DNA of 64,000 nt from Endocarpon pusillum Z07020 (lineage: Eukaryota; Ascomycota; Eurotiomycetes; Verrucariales; Verrucariaceae), in contig NW_006916229.1 of NCBI RefSeq assembly GCF_000464535.1, positions 1 through 64,000 of the forward strand, read 5' to 3'. Position numbers and translations under genes: made by a program. Shown piece after piece: positions 10,670-22,195 of the stretch. Position 1 is the first letter of the stretch. The number at the start of each line of letters is the position of its first letter. The notes beneath the pieces are model-generated. The model worked only from the letters and a program-made list of their open reading frames with translations, did not search any database and was not told the DNA's origin.

Positions 10670-12833
10670 TCAGAATGCGGTATCATGGCGAATCACGCAA
10701 AGAGTCTGCTTCTTTAGAGCTATGACCAGTACCAAAGTATGAATTATACTTGTACCAAGGATCACGCCAGAATAAAACGGGGCTGTGAACTCAAGGATTG
10801 CGGCGATTAACAATGGATACACAACAACAGGGTTGACGGCTCGTTCTCCACAGGCGCTTAACAGCGAGATCATTTTTGCCAAAAGCGCCAACACTCGAGC
10901 ACCGTACCAAAAAGTGGAGGACTTGAGGAACGCTGGTGAGGCTGGAAGTTGATGGCTTCTAGCCGGCGGAGGAAGTAGTAGTGGGACCCGCTCGGAAGCG
11001 GCAACGTCCCAAGAGCCGTGACGCGACGGCGCAGGAAACTCATGGCTAGATTCTTGGGTAGGAGAGGAGACCCTTACAAGCTGCTGACGAGGACTTCTGG
11101 CTCTATTGGATGTATCATTATGCTCGGGTCCGGTTGGAAGAGTTGCTGGCCGTGATAGCTGACGAAGTCGCGACGGAGATCGTTGGGCTATAGATGTGGA
11201 TTGAGCTGTACGGTGAGTAGAAAGGCGAGTGCTAGCGGATTCCCGCCTGGGACTATCAATCAGTGTAATGCGATCCGACTGAGTAAGCTCGTCTGAGGAA
11301 GAAGACGCCGGATCGATTGGTGACGAGAAATCTGAGAGCCCAACTCCAGTTCGGATGGCATGATCGACTTCTCCAGCACTGGGACGATGCTGCGGCTTGA
11401 TTGCAAGTAGTCTTCGCATAAAGACATACAGTTTCTCGGGCAGTTCAGGTCGTTTGTGCGCTTGTTCGTCGAGACCCTCCCAATGAAGTATTTCGGCCCT
11501 CAGGTCGTCGAGATCTTCGTTCTCTTCATTAAGAACATCGGCGTTGCGGTAGGGTAGGGTAGCAAAGCATAGAAAATAGAGTATCATGCCAAGAGAGAAG
11601 ATATCAGACTTGACTGTAAAGTTCTGATAAGGACCACCTGGAGACTCCCTGCGTAGGACTTCAGGGGCGCAGTAGGAGATGGTGCCAGTCGAACCGGTGG
11701 ATTTCCGGATCGCTGTTGTTGATTGGACCTCACCAAAGTCGCTGACGAGAACTCTTAATTCTCCCTCCATTTGGTGCAGAAGGCAATTACTAGGCTTGAG
11801 ATCCCGATGAATGTAGCCACTTGCATGTAGAAAGCGTAAACCGGATGTAATGTCTTTGAAAAAGGAATAAATCTCATCCAAAGAAAGCTTTCTCCGCTTG
11901 TCTACATCATCGGGCCTCTCAGTCCCACCTTTCGACCTTCGTCGAATACGATTCTTCAGCTCTGCAGTGGTTATAGATGGTTTAGCTGGCCCACAGACGT
12001 AGTTGTGAAGGTCACCACCATTGCAGTACTGTTGGAGGATGAAAGCGCATGGCACGCTTGGGCCAAATTTGCTAAGTTGCACATCCTCAAGCCAGACATG
12101 GCGGTAAGACACCAAGTTTTGATGAGAAAGATTTTGTAGCGTCTGCACTTCTGTTAAAATCTTTTTGAGCCATTCATGATCGTCTCCCACGGGAACACGT
12201 TTGCAAGCGAAGTGTCCAAGCCGAACACCATCTAGAACATGTGCAACAAGTAATACCACACCTTTTCCACCACGGCCAAGCACTTTCTCCTCCACAAAGA
12301 ACTTTTTAAAGTAGTCTTGGCTAAATGCCGACGACGAAATACCATGAGCTTCAGTGGGTGCTGGCGAGCTTCCCACAAACTCGGCGCCGGAGGGCAGATC
12401 TGATCGGGCACTGCTCGGTGAAGTCAAGGACTGCAAGAAGCGTCTCCGAGGTGATGTAGAAGGTGACGACTTGGGGCTCCCATTCAATGTGTGGCTGAGC
12501 ATGCGAAAGTACTGGGGATCGATTACATCTGGACTGGATATCGCTGCAACATCTTCTTCGTCCGTAGAGTGCGCTGGCCATGGTTGATGGCAAGTTGGGC
12601 AATTGGCATGTTCAAGTTCTACGTCACGTTCTGTGTTCAGTGTTGCCATCTCCCTCGAGGCATGATCGTAAACCACAACAGATGTGTCCTTGCGACTGGT
12701 AAGGTCAGCAGTAAGTCTCCATGTCCTCAAGAACTATCAAAACAAGATTTGGAAGACCTTACAGCACGACTTGGCGATTGGCGTTGCCAAAGGGTATGAG
12801 CGAGGTATCGCCATTAAACCCATCGCTTGCCAT
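10670..12833 (-). CDS. IKS1: Iks1-type Ser/Thr protein kinase with C-terminal membrane segments
   Basis: Two exons, 12833-12763 and 12695-10670 (67-nt intron ending CTGACCTTACCAG), give 698 residues. The splice restores a continuous N-terminus, MASDGFNGDTSLIPFGN then RQVVLRKDTSVVVYD, whereas the unspliced frame has no ATG. A CPTC pair lies near residues 56-59. The kinase domain spans about 155-500: glycine loop LGRGGKG at 163-169, catalytic lysine in FACKRVPVGDDHEW at about 189, HRDLKPSN with the catalytic Asp at about 322, DFG at 343-345, and APE in YCAPEVL. The ACKRVPVGDDHEW block marks the Iks1 family. A Ser/Pro-rich linker follows, and the last 70 residues contain two hydrophobic segments, so the kinase is probably membrane-anchored. 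The yeast homologue is poorly understood; substrates are unknown. Confidence 0.9.
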
Positions 12834-14187
12834 GATATGAAAGGCGATGGCGAGAGTCGTCTCTCATCAGCTCCGTTGCAAGCTCGATGAACCAAAAGGA
12901 GCGTTTAGGATCATGCATAGAATCAGATCATGCTGTACTTCTTATATGGTGCCATTTCCATTACATACGGCTGACGGAGGTCACATCAGGGTCATCATCC
13001 CACCAGGCAGATTCCTAGTATTCTGGTCGTCCGCGGCAAAGCCTTCTGATTTGTACTGCCAGGACAACCAAGTGGAAAGGTAATATTGCAGGGAGGTGTT
13101 TTACACCTGACACACATAGCTGCTTCCAACATGCTCTTTCATTGGTGATCTCTGGTTGGAGGAAGTCCAAAACTGAAACCGCCGAGGAACCGGCTTGGCA
13201 ATCTGAGCGGCGAAATTGTGCGAGCGATATTTACTACTATTAAAGCCCATATTAATCGTCCACGTCCTCTTTAGACATATCGTACGAAATTTTGTACTCA
13301 AGTATCTACACATCTTCTTCTCCTTTGCGACACTGTCAAAACTGGGTATTGGTGGACAAGTTACGGCACCAATCGAACAATCAAGAATGGATCTATGAGT
13401 CGTAGAGATATTTACCGCCAACATATTCAAATCATCGCCGAATGGCACAACTTCATATTAATACCTCGCCCGTATATACACCAAATTCTCCTTCGCTTGC
13501 CTTGTGGCTTAAATGCCCATGCAGGATCTGAGTATGGTTGTATGACGCCACCGAGACATTGTTTCTGCTCTGAATCCTGTCGACCCAGAAGAGGTGCTGC
13601 ATAAGCGCGAGGTAATAGCCAACACTGGAAATATACTGAGTGCTGCAAAAAAAAAAGCCCGGTAGTCACGGTTTTCACGCCACTCAGGTTCTGGGCAAAC
13701 TGAACATAGCCAGAATAGTTATGGTGTAGGACGATGTCATACAAGGCGCCAGGTGGTGATAGGCCTGCTCGGGGTTTCCACCCATAAGATGAGTAGCCTG
13801 TCCATCTGACTGCTGCTGCGGTAAGTAGCCAATGACAGACATTTGAAACGTAGTCAGTCGTGGAAGAGCAGTAGAACCACATGGCTGGCATAGAGGTTGA
13901 CTTCCAAGGTTCCGACTCTCAGCACACCATCCTTGCACTCAATCGCAAAGAAAACTGTCTGGCGCAAAGAAGTGGACGGAGGGATGAATCACTCTGTGCT
14001 GAGCATAGCAAATCCTTGCTAGCCACTTGAAAGACGTTACCCGAGCGAATCAAGCCGGCACTCTTCCTAAAGTAGCACTGTCAACCCTATGAATATAGAA
14101 CACAATGTTTGCCCAGAATTATGCCTGACGTCAACGAAAATTCTCCGTATGCATAAGGATGCCTCGTTTGTGAACTGCCAAATCGGC
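12834..14187. other. Intergenic, no supported gene
   Basis: About 1.35 kb between two minus-strand genes. A 154-codon minus-strand frame (13427-13891) overlaps others in different frames (13101-13448, 13684-13938), includes an A-run near 13648-13657, and has no recognisable domain. The segment next to 12833 is the IKS1 promoter. Confidence 0.45.
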
Positions 14188-15333
14188 TTATTTGCCGTCC
14201 TTCTTTGCTCTCGTATAAGGCATCGTCTCTTGGCTGGAGAAAGAGAATGGACTTTTCGCTACATCGGGCGTGCGTGGACTCAGTGCTTTAGCGAAAAGCT
14301 CATCGCCTTCGTCTGTTTCTTGTAGGCTTGACATAAAGTTGATCGAAGGGATGGATGCCATGGATTGCTGACGTTTGACATAGTCAGGTGGCGCCTGGGA
14401 AGAGATCTTCTTCTGTGCTGTCGAACTCGGTACATTTGGCGGAGTCCGGCGGAAGGAATTGAACGAGGAGAAAGCGACATCCGATGACTCTGGAGATAAA
14501 GGATGTACATCATGGCTGGGAGTATTCACACCTAGACGCGGAATCAGTATAATTGAGATTCGATGCTATACAGGATATACTATACCCTCTGTACGTTGAG
14601 CCAAATCTTTTTCACTGGTCCCAATACTTAGGCCCTTAAGTTTCTCACTCAACCTCCTTCCGCCCGGACTCTTTGGGCTAGTCAAACCAGGGCTCATTGG
14701 ACCGCCAGGATATTTTGGAAGCGAGGAGATGTCCAGAGCCGGCACCTTCGATATAACGCCAAAATTGGTTTCTATCCATTCTTTTTCGGAAAGTGCCATT
14801 TCGAGGGCAATGCCTTCCAGATTGAAATCTTGCTCACGTCTAATCTCCTTGTCCAAGACTTGGAGCCGTTTCTTGGCCCATATGGTATGCAGTACGCCCT
14901 TCCGGCCGCTAGTTCTTGCCGTAACACCAAGTTCGGGAGGAAAGATGGCTGGTAAAGGATTGATCCTCAGATGCTGGGGCTTGTTCACCGAGGAAGCTGA
15001 TTTCGGTGGTGGTTGGTAGGTGAGTGTCACATATGGTGGAATCTTGGTTCCTGGAGGAAGCAGGAAGTAGAACCGTCTGACGTTGTCGGCTGTACGCTCG
15101 TCGGCTGGCAGGACGGTTGTCTTCCCTGACCACGACACCTGCCAGAGACCCTCTGCGCCTCTGGCCTCATTGTAGTCCTCCCACTCGACCATTAACACCT
15201 TGGTACCATCATTACTCTTCCCTGGCTCGAATTCAAAGCGTGCGAGGGCCGAAATAGAGTCCAGAGTATCTGGCGATCGTGGCGTTGCGGGGGCCGATTC
15301 GGTGTCGCCATCTGCAACAAATGTTTGAGACAT
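14188..15333 (-). CDS. Conserved fungal protein of unknown function (2 exons, 363 aa)
   Basis: Exons 15333-14586 and 14531-14188 with a 54-nt intron; the joint reads ..RTEG then VNTPSHD in frame. Residues about 25-110 form a compact, Trp-containing, strand-rich module (ALARFEFEPGKSNDGTK, VEWED, LWQVSWSGKTTVLPA, RRFYFLLPPGTKIPP) that looks like a beta-sandwich. It is followed by NPLPAIFPPELG and a helical block (GVLHTIWAKKRLQVLDKEI, then EWIETNFGV). The C-terminal 140 residues are Ser/Pro-rich and look disordered and phosphorylatable. I recognise the architecture as recurring in filamentous ascomycetes but know no assigned function. No signal peptide or membrane segment. Confidence 0.8.
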
Positions 15334-17542
15334 TTAAGCGAGTTTTAAAGTTGGTGGCTTTGTTTCAATTGCTGGAGTTCCTTTTATGTTATCCACGCTG
15401 ATATCCAACTCTTCTTATCCCTCAAATCCCTCCTCTCGAGCTGAGAAATATCCTCTGCGGTGCGCAATTGAGATTTGGAGTCGCTGCAGGGCGGGCCGCA
15501 AGGTACCAAGAACGCGCGGCCAAAAATAGATTTCTCTGGTTGCATTTTGCATGGATGACGACAATCGGACGCTACGTCAAAAATCACGATAATTCCGGTA
15601 CGTAAGCACGGACTTTCAAGAACACGGGCTGCAGCTCAGGTGAAGGTGCAACCCATGAATTTCGTAAAGATTCTTGAGAGAAGAAATATCTCAGAAGTCT
15701 ATTGTGTGATAAGTTGAACGAGGCTAGTCATGTAACGTACCCAGTTGAAATGTGCACCACACCCCCATGTGCACCAGCAATTGCTTGGCGTTCTGGGCTC
15801 AGAGCGTATTTCTATCAATTGAACCTTGCTGGTGCCGTTGGGAGAAAGAAATGGTATAAATAAGAATTATGCAAGCAAACATTGCTTGATTCTGGTCGTT
15901 CAGCCCATGGCTGTGTTGATTTTAGTGAATATTCGCGGAACAGCGGGAGCTGAAATCAATGGTCTTGAAGATTTTGATAGGCATGGAGATACCAGTCCTA
16001 GTTAAAAGTGATGCACATGGGGTGTGATGCACATGTCAGTTGAGTATGTTAATGGAGTGATTGAGGTTTTTGTTGAGATCAAGCTCTCGATTCTCAAGTA
16101 CAATGGCTCCCCATTCTTTGAAATATTACTTGGTAATATATTCCTTAATTTCCGTAAAGTGAGTAAAAGCGTTCTTAAGTCTTCAGGACAGTGTATATAC
16201 AATATATACTATTGACAACTCGATCCCCCAATATCCGATTGCCGGGTAATATCGATCGGTAGAGCGCAAGATCCTTACCAAAGAAAAAATCTTAAGGCTG
16301 ATGTCAACCTGCCTCCCAGAGTGTGTAGAAAACAAGCTGTATTATTAAGGCGCTGTATGCGTAGAAATACGCACAAAATAAGCTATACGGTACAGCGAAG
16401 TTTGCTCTGTAACTGCACTACTAGTAAGTTAGGAACTGGCCAAGTAAACGCAGACAAATAGTAGGGATTCGACGTAGCAAAAACTACGCTCATACAGCTT
16501 ACAGCTAAGGATTTGGCCTTCTCATTTAACTAAGTTTTTCAGGCCATTTAACTCTCTTTATTACGGAAAGGTGCGCAAGACCTTGGCTTCGGCCTTCAAT
16601 TGAATTGAATGAAATTGCTGCCATGAAAACCTAACACAAGTTCCTTTGTAAACCTTGAAGAAGCCAATGAGATTTTACCACCATGAGAAACTGATTCATC
16701 ATCTGGTTCTAGAGAATTCACGTTTTCGATGTTTAGGGTTGCTTGGAATAAAAGTGGTGTCACGATTCTAACTACTTGTGAAGGCTGCCAGCAAAAATTA
16801 CATTTCTCCAGGACCACGCAGCGGATTGGTTTTGGATTGGCTGTAGCTTGACTTAAAGAATACTTTGGGACATTGGGGTCAATAGGTTATTGATAGAACA
16901 TAAGGACAGCCAATCTAATATTCCTACCCCAGGCATACGTGGGTAAGTCCGAATAAGATAGAATTCGCCGTATGCGTACTGCCAAATCCTCTTAGCAGCA
17001 CGTGACCTTAGCATCACATACTTCAAGTTGCGCACCTTAGTACATTAACCTACTCCTCCTTCTTAGATAGAATTTGCAGAATAGATAGAATTCAGTTCAT
17101 CCACCTCACTACATGTACTTAGGAGGCGGCTTGCCTTTCCAGCCAAGCATCATTAACCTTATATCGACACCTGATCCAATCACCCCGGTAGACGGGTGGT
17201 ACTGCTGAACAAGGGACGTGTGGAATGGGGGAGGGAAACGTTATAACGTGAGTTGTGAAAATTGTCGTTGTTACGATATAGTACTGCTGGATCAAAACAA
17301 GAGAGTGTTATTAGCTCATGTAAATGGTTATTGAATGATTAATGAGCGCATAGAACCACTACAATCCACGAGAAAAATCCACCAAAGAAGTGCCGCAAAC
17401 ATTGTCAAGATAGCGCTCCTCAATGCTCGTATCAAAGATTTTCCTTGGCAAACTTCCTTCCTCCCCGCTGATGATACCCTATTGTCTGTATCGCTCTGTT
17501 GGGTTGGTTGGCTGGGATACGAGGTTGAAGTGTTTTCCATGC
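15334..17542. other. 2.2 kb AT-richer intergenic region
   Basis: No open frame longer than 75 codons and none recognisable. The segment 16320-16540 has many short inverted words (AAGCTGTAT near 16334 and ATACAGCTT near 16492), which could be an old degenerate inverted-repeat element, but I cannot define ends. The rest looks like featureless spacer. Confidence 0.4.
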
Positions 17543-18014
17543 TTATTTGAGGACGACGTTGACGTTGCCAAGACAGAATTGAATACTCTAGTTATATGTT
17601 TAGGCAAATATCAGAGACACTGTTGAGGGGAAGAACTTACGTTTTGTGCGTTGCAGCAGACAACGGTAGTTGAGCACTGAGACCCGCCAGCTATCATAGT
17701 AGGTCAGCATATATCAAAGTGTACAGGTGGCTATGCCAATGAGGACGCTCGAAGAGTTTGACGAGAAGAAGCCGCTGGGGGAAACGAAAGGACTAACTCA
17801 TGGAATAGCAGCTGGTGTATTGTCCCGAGCCGTCCGAGTTGCAGCAATAAGGGGTAACATTGTTGCCACATGCATTGCTCTGGCTAACGAAAGTTGGCAG
17901 CGGCTTGGCTGGCTTGGTGGGCTTTGTTAGAGTGGCGTCTGCATCAGCGGCAGGAGCAGCAAACGCTGTGCCAGCGAAGACGGCGGCAAGGGCAAGGAAC
18001 TTGGTGAAATGCAT
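17543..18014 (-). CDS. Hydrophobin-like small secreted protein (3 exons, 103 aa)
   Basis: Exons 18014-17798, 17690-17641 and 17587-17543, with introns of 107 and 53 nt. Residues 1-19 are a signal peptide (MHFTKFLALAAVFAGTAFA), followed by a Thr/Lys/Pro-rich linker. The mature part has eight cysteines in the hydrophobin order C-CC-C-C-CC-C: Cys49, the pair at about 57-58, Cys69, then C-STTVV-CC and a last Cys in QFCLGNVNVVLK. The spacings are 7, 10, 8, 5 and 8 residues. Only splicing all three exons completes the pattern. Hydrophobins coat aerial hyphae and spores and self-assemble at air-water interfaces. The C3-C4 spacing of 10 is shorter than in ordinary class I proteins and the other gaps do not fit class II, so it is atypical. 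Isolated gene with an intron inside the cysteine core. Confidence 0.8.
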
Positions 18015-19735
18015 CTTTGGTTGGTGATGAGGCTAGAGTCTCGGTAAAGGATTGATGTGCTTGGAACTTGTTTATTAGAGCGAAAGATGGAGTGAATGTC
18101 TGTTGAGAAATTGAGAAGACAGAGGGAAGACTCGAACACTTTATATGGCTTTGGTCTGCGGCCATTCCGATTTCGACGCATCCCTTGAGGCTGCCCTGGA
18201 CGCCTTTGACTGCTGCATGATTTTCCGTTGCTTCTCCTATTTCTGAAGTCTGGACAAATGGGGAAAGGAGGAGAAAGCCATCCGAACGGTTCTCGACGCC
18301 CCTTGAGGCCTAATACTCAAATAGGACGTGCACTAGTTGCCAACATAGCAAGGTCTTAGCTGAATATTATTAGATCTTGAACTCCTCAAAGGCCTTGCGA
18401 GCCGAGACCCTGATTGACGATATTGCATGGACGGTAGCCTCATGAAGAGGAGCACGGCGCTATGAATAATCCATCTGCACCCAACAGCCCATCAAGATAC
18501 GAAAGGTGGCCAAAGTACTGAGTGGCTACAACGTGTGGTCTGCAGCCAGCCATCCAGTACCATATGTGCCTCACACCACACATAAACGATGATCAGGAAG
18601 ATGTGGAGATCCGAGCCACGATTAGGAACACACTTCTGAGATTACACAACGGACGGGCTGCATGTTCACAGATGCAGGATGATCAGATACCTTGGAGAGT
18701 TATATTTCAAGGCCAGCATCGAACACACGTCCGCCAGAATGCAGCCAAGGTCATGGAGGATGGGCCAGAGGACGAGAGCCGCCTTGACAAGAATTCACAA
18801 TCCAGGTTCTTGTTGAGTAAACACATGGTGACATGGTTAAGCGAAATTTGTGCAATACGAAGGCCTCGACAATTCTTAAGACATTGGGTCGGATCGGCTC
18901 ATCGATCCGCTAGGGAGATGCTGCAAGAGTAAGGATAGCAACAAAATGCAGCATAGCTTAAGGCGTGTATAAGAACAACGTAGGCTGTGTACAGATACGA
19001 TGCTCAATAGTGTTTGACCATCATTGTATCCTTGGTCAACCTTCGCAGCCGCAGAGCGGCAGAGTACCTCTAAGGTCGTATTTTGACTTTGTGGGGAGGA
19101 TCGTCACAGAAGCTCGTGTTCTCTGAGACATCTCCTCAGTGAGGATGCAAAATGATACATGAAAGGTAAGGTTCGAACACCAGATGTCCTTGGACTCTTG
19201 GATTGGGAGGCCGTAAGGAACATACGTAATAGGTTCAATATGGCTGTTGATGGGTACCTCATCTGGCTAGAAATTATGCAGATCGTTTGAAATTGTAGAA
19301 CGATGCAATCTTCCATGCAATAATTGCTTTGCAGAAACGGCATTTGGCGAAATACCATGCCCACCCTGGATGACACTCAGGCGTCTCCACCAGTCGTTCC
19401 GCGCGGGGCACCAAACAGGTATCCATCATTCAATCTTTCCACTTGTAGAACCAAGAATCCGGTTTAGCAGATCGTGGAGATGTAAGGAACAGCTTAAACT
19501 TTCTCTTCGGAAGCAGAAGTATTCCTAGCACGTATTAAGAACAATCAGTTATGATACGCCGCCACCGCATGATCCAGAATCTTCTTTTGTTACTCGTAAT
19601 ATCCACCAAAGATGGCCTGATACCATACAGCTAGATCATTATGAGCTTAGGGATCTCGATCAGTAAGTGATTTGATGCCCAGATACTAGTGCTGTGCTAA
19701 CTAAGGATACTTTCCGCCCGGTACTGGCCGTAGTA
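18015..19735. other. Intergenic, no supported gene
   Basis: The start is the promoter of the hydrophobin-like gene. A 136-codon plus-strand frame (18522-18932) and a 90-codon minus frame (19104-19376) have no recognisable domain and I do not call them. The region grades into the transposon cluster at 19.7 kb. Confidence 0.45.
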
Positions 19736-20380
19736 CTACGGTAGGGGGCAGAAGTATTCATAGCTCAGTGCTACTGCCGCTACAGGCCGAATTTCTGTAC
19801 CCCCCTGGTCAAAATATCTTACAAACGTGTTTTTTACACACACACACCCTGTCAGTATCCCAGCCGCTATTTTGCAACAATTTTGCTCATCCTGCAAATT
19901 CTGCTCATTCTACTCCGTACGCGTTCTACTAATTCTGCATGAATACTAATAAGCTTGATGATAAGACGGCAGCTGTTGTTGCTTCATAGGATGCTGTATC
20001 TTCTGACTATCTTAAGAAGCTGCTTCAGTTGATGCAGGCGAGATGGCAAGCAATTATAGATGTCAATAGAAAGTAAAAACTTGATATTGTAGCGCTAGTC
20101 CAATTTAGGCCATTTCGTAGGCATCTATACTTAATGCTGCGTAGTACGTTTTGTACAGATACTAACGTTTTCAGCAAGGGGGGGTACAAAAATTCGGCCT
20201 GTAGCGTGGTAGTAACAGCTGGTTCTGATACAGCGCCACATTGATGTTTTAGAAGCTTTTTGGACCATGTTCAAAACTGTTGGTGGCAGCAATCCCACAT
20301 AACCTCTTAAGGCTTAGCAGAGTCGTTTGTTGTCAGTCCTACTAGCGCCGAGCTATGGGAACTTCTGCCCGGTACCGTAG
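19736..20380. mobile_element. TIR element with TA target site, carrying a nested insertion
   Basis: Left end 19736-19775 begins CTACGGTAGGGGGCAGAAGT and reads on through CATAGCTC. The right end, read on the minus strand from 20380, begins CTACGGTACCGGGCAGAAGT and reads on through CATAGCTC. The inverted repeats match over about 40 bp with few differences. TA dinucleotides flank both ends (19734-19735, 20381-20382), as in Tc1/mariner-type insertions. A second TIR element (19783-20201) sits inside; without it and its TA duplication the outer element is about 224 bp, the size of a MITE. No coding capacity of its own. Confidence 0.75.
19783..20201 (+). mobile_element. Nested TIR element (Tc1/mariner-type ends) with transposase remnant
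   Basis: The ends are CAGGCCGAATTTCTGTACCC at 19783 and its inverted near-copy ending at 20201, about 24 bp each with one substitution and one C-run length difference. TA flanks both sides (19781-19782, 20202-20203). Inside, an ATG at 19939 starts a frame (MNTNKLDDKTAAVVAS) that continues as DAVSSDYLKKLLQLMQARWQ and beyond through an in-frame TAG and TAA, each one C-to-T change from a Gln codon. It looks like the first 60-70 codons of a transposase or similar protein, so this is an internally deleted copy of a longer element. Superfamily is inferred from TA and TIRs only. Confidence 0.75.
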
Positions 20381-20649
20381 TAGTAAATTTCCCGCCCTCC
20401 CGCATTCCGGCCCCACATTGATACCTGTCATACCCCGCATTAGGGAGTATCCCTTAAACCTTCACAAGGGTGCGCCAGCAAATTACAAAGGTCTTCCGCG
20501 GCCTTCTTCCATGAACTATAATAGGTACACGCAACATTGACTGGAGTGTAGGTTCAGATTTCTCACAAATAGATCTTGGTGTTGCCCGCGCATTGTAAGC
20601 ACGTTGTTCGCCAGACGATGCTATGATGGCTTGCATGAGTGCAGAAATA

Positions 20650-21011
20650 CTACGGTATCAGGCATAATTAATGTCACTCGCACGTTAGTAACAGCTTGTA
20701 AATGCCAAGGTAAAGCGCCACAAATCCGTTGATTAGGACTAGTCTATACAGCTCAGTCTCAAGTGTGCATTCCATTAGCATCAACGACTCCATGGCACCT
20801 TGCTGGCATTGTAAAGTGTGATGAATTAGTAGATGGCGTAGATAGCATAGATGACGTAGAATAAGACAGAATCAGTAGAAGAACGCGTAGAATCAACAAG
20901 AAGGTGTATAATAGCGGCAGCGAGGTCACAGCGTTATGGGAGCTGTAAAGGAGGCGTTTTGGTACCCTATTACCAGCGCGCGGGTTACATTAATTATGCC
21001 TGATACCGTAG
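20650..21011. mobile_element. TIR element, 362 bp, TA-flanked
   Basis: The ends begin CTACGGTATCAGGCATAATT (20650) and the same sequence on the minus strand from 21011. The first 25 bp are identical and similarity continues to about 50 bp. TA dinucleotides flank both ends (20648-20649, 21012-21013). The terminal CTACGGTA is shared with the outer element 270 bp upstream. Its internal sequence, read on the minus strand, contains GCCGCTATT and a TCTACGCGTTCT-like stretch similar to the leader before the ATG of the nested element at 19.8 kb. No open frame. Confidence 0.8.
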
Positions 21012-22195
21012 TACATGAGAAGCCTCCTCTTAGCTTTATGGATTCTCGAGCAGATTGGAGTTATCCTTGGCTAGCATGACCTTGGTGATCCCGGCCATGG
21101 AACGTGTTCGGCATCTGCCGTAATGTAGGCCACCAAATAGCTTTCAGGGGCACTGCACACTTAGAATTGGTGCAAGCTGTAGAACCTTCCATCCTCAACT
21201 TCTGAGGTACGACTTCCGAACAGCTTTTTGTGACGAGAGTCCGCTCGAGGTTTTTGCCAGCCTCGATGTTGTCGGGACCATTATATCAACACTGCTCTTT
21301 TTCTCTTGTGAATGTCGGTAGGTAGGCAGATCGCTACTGATCGCTGGTCGAGATTCTGTGGCTGGCTGCTCTAGTACGTCAACTTCTGGACTAGCGTATG
21401 CGTTTGGTGGCCTTGGTCTCGCTAATTCTGAGTCTCGTGTCCATTTACAGCCCACATGTCAACGGGGTCGGTAGCACCCTGGCATCTGGTCGTACAGATC
21501 CAAAATTGAGCTGAGTGGGAACGCCGATAGTGAAAGGCTGGGAATCCGCTTCACGAGAAATTCCCACCTGAGGATGGCAGAAAGTGCCAATAAGTTGTCT
21601 GCAGCCTGCACGGGGGCTAAAGAACGTGCGACATGTACTCCATCCTTTCCTGCCATATTCTCATTGGCAAGCACTGATGGCCGCGAGGAAAATCACGGAC
21701 CTTATGGTAGAAACATGCATAGGGTGAGAGAGAGAGACCTAGAGACAAATCGTGCTGATAGAAGCGCAAACAATGGCATCTTAGCTTCTGGTAAAAGGGA
21801 CAAACCTTTCGCAAAAACGATTCTGTAACGAGATTGAGTAGTTGAAGAGGCTGAGCATGTAATCAAGGTGAGTGGAGCCCTCCTTGAGAGCTATCATTGA
21901 CTCTTTGGTTGCCTCTCTTTGTATCTTTGCAGTGTTACCTGGTGAAATGAGTGGAGAGATTTCAGTGGTAGAAGACTCAGTCTTCACCAAGTCTAAGTCT
22001 TGATTGTGAGAAGAGATGCTCTTGGCGTCTTTTCCACGTGATGAAGGTGCATCACGTGCAGCGAGTCCCGGTGGACCCATGACTTCAATTCGACTCGGGG
22101 CGATACGCCGGGAGCATCATAACCTCAATTGCTATTGCAAGAGCAGAGTCCATTATACCGCTCAGGCGACCATCCAGCGACTCTTGTCAACCATC
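21012..22195. other. Intergenic; possible minus-strand gene, not resolved
   Basis: A minus-strand frame starts with ATG at 22080 (MGPPGLAARDAPSSRGKD) and runs to 21781. Further minus frames lie at 21459-21674 and 21195-21455. They could be exons of one gene divergent from the one at 22196, but I could not find a splice set that keeps the frame, and the product is unfamiliar. A palindromic pair of E-boxes lies at 22035-22058. Confidence 0.3.
22035..22058. promoter_or_regulatory. Palindromic pair of CACGTG E-boxes
   Basis: CACGTGAT at 22035-22042 and ATCACGTG at 22051-22058 are exact inverted copies separated by 8 bp, 138 bp upstream of the ATG at 22196. CACGTG is the core site of bHLH factors, and the flanking AT gives the ATCACGTG form preferred by Cbf1-like proteins. 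The symmetry supports a real binding site (inference). Confidence 0.45.

Noticed and set aside
16320..16540. Possible degenerate inverted-repeat element
   Set aside because: Nine-base inverted words only; no boundaries or flanking duplication.
18522..18932. 136-codon open frame in the 18-19 kb spacer
   Set aside because: No known motif and no start or splice support; frames of this length are expected by chance in a 64-kb window.
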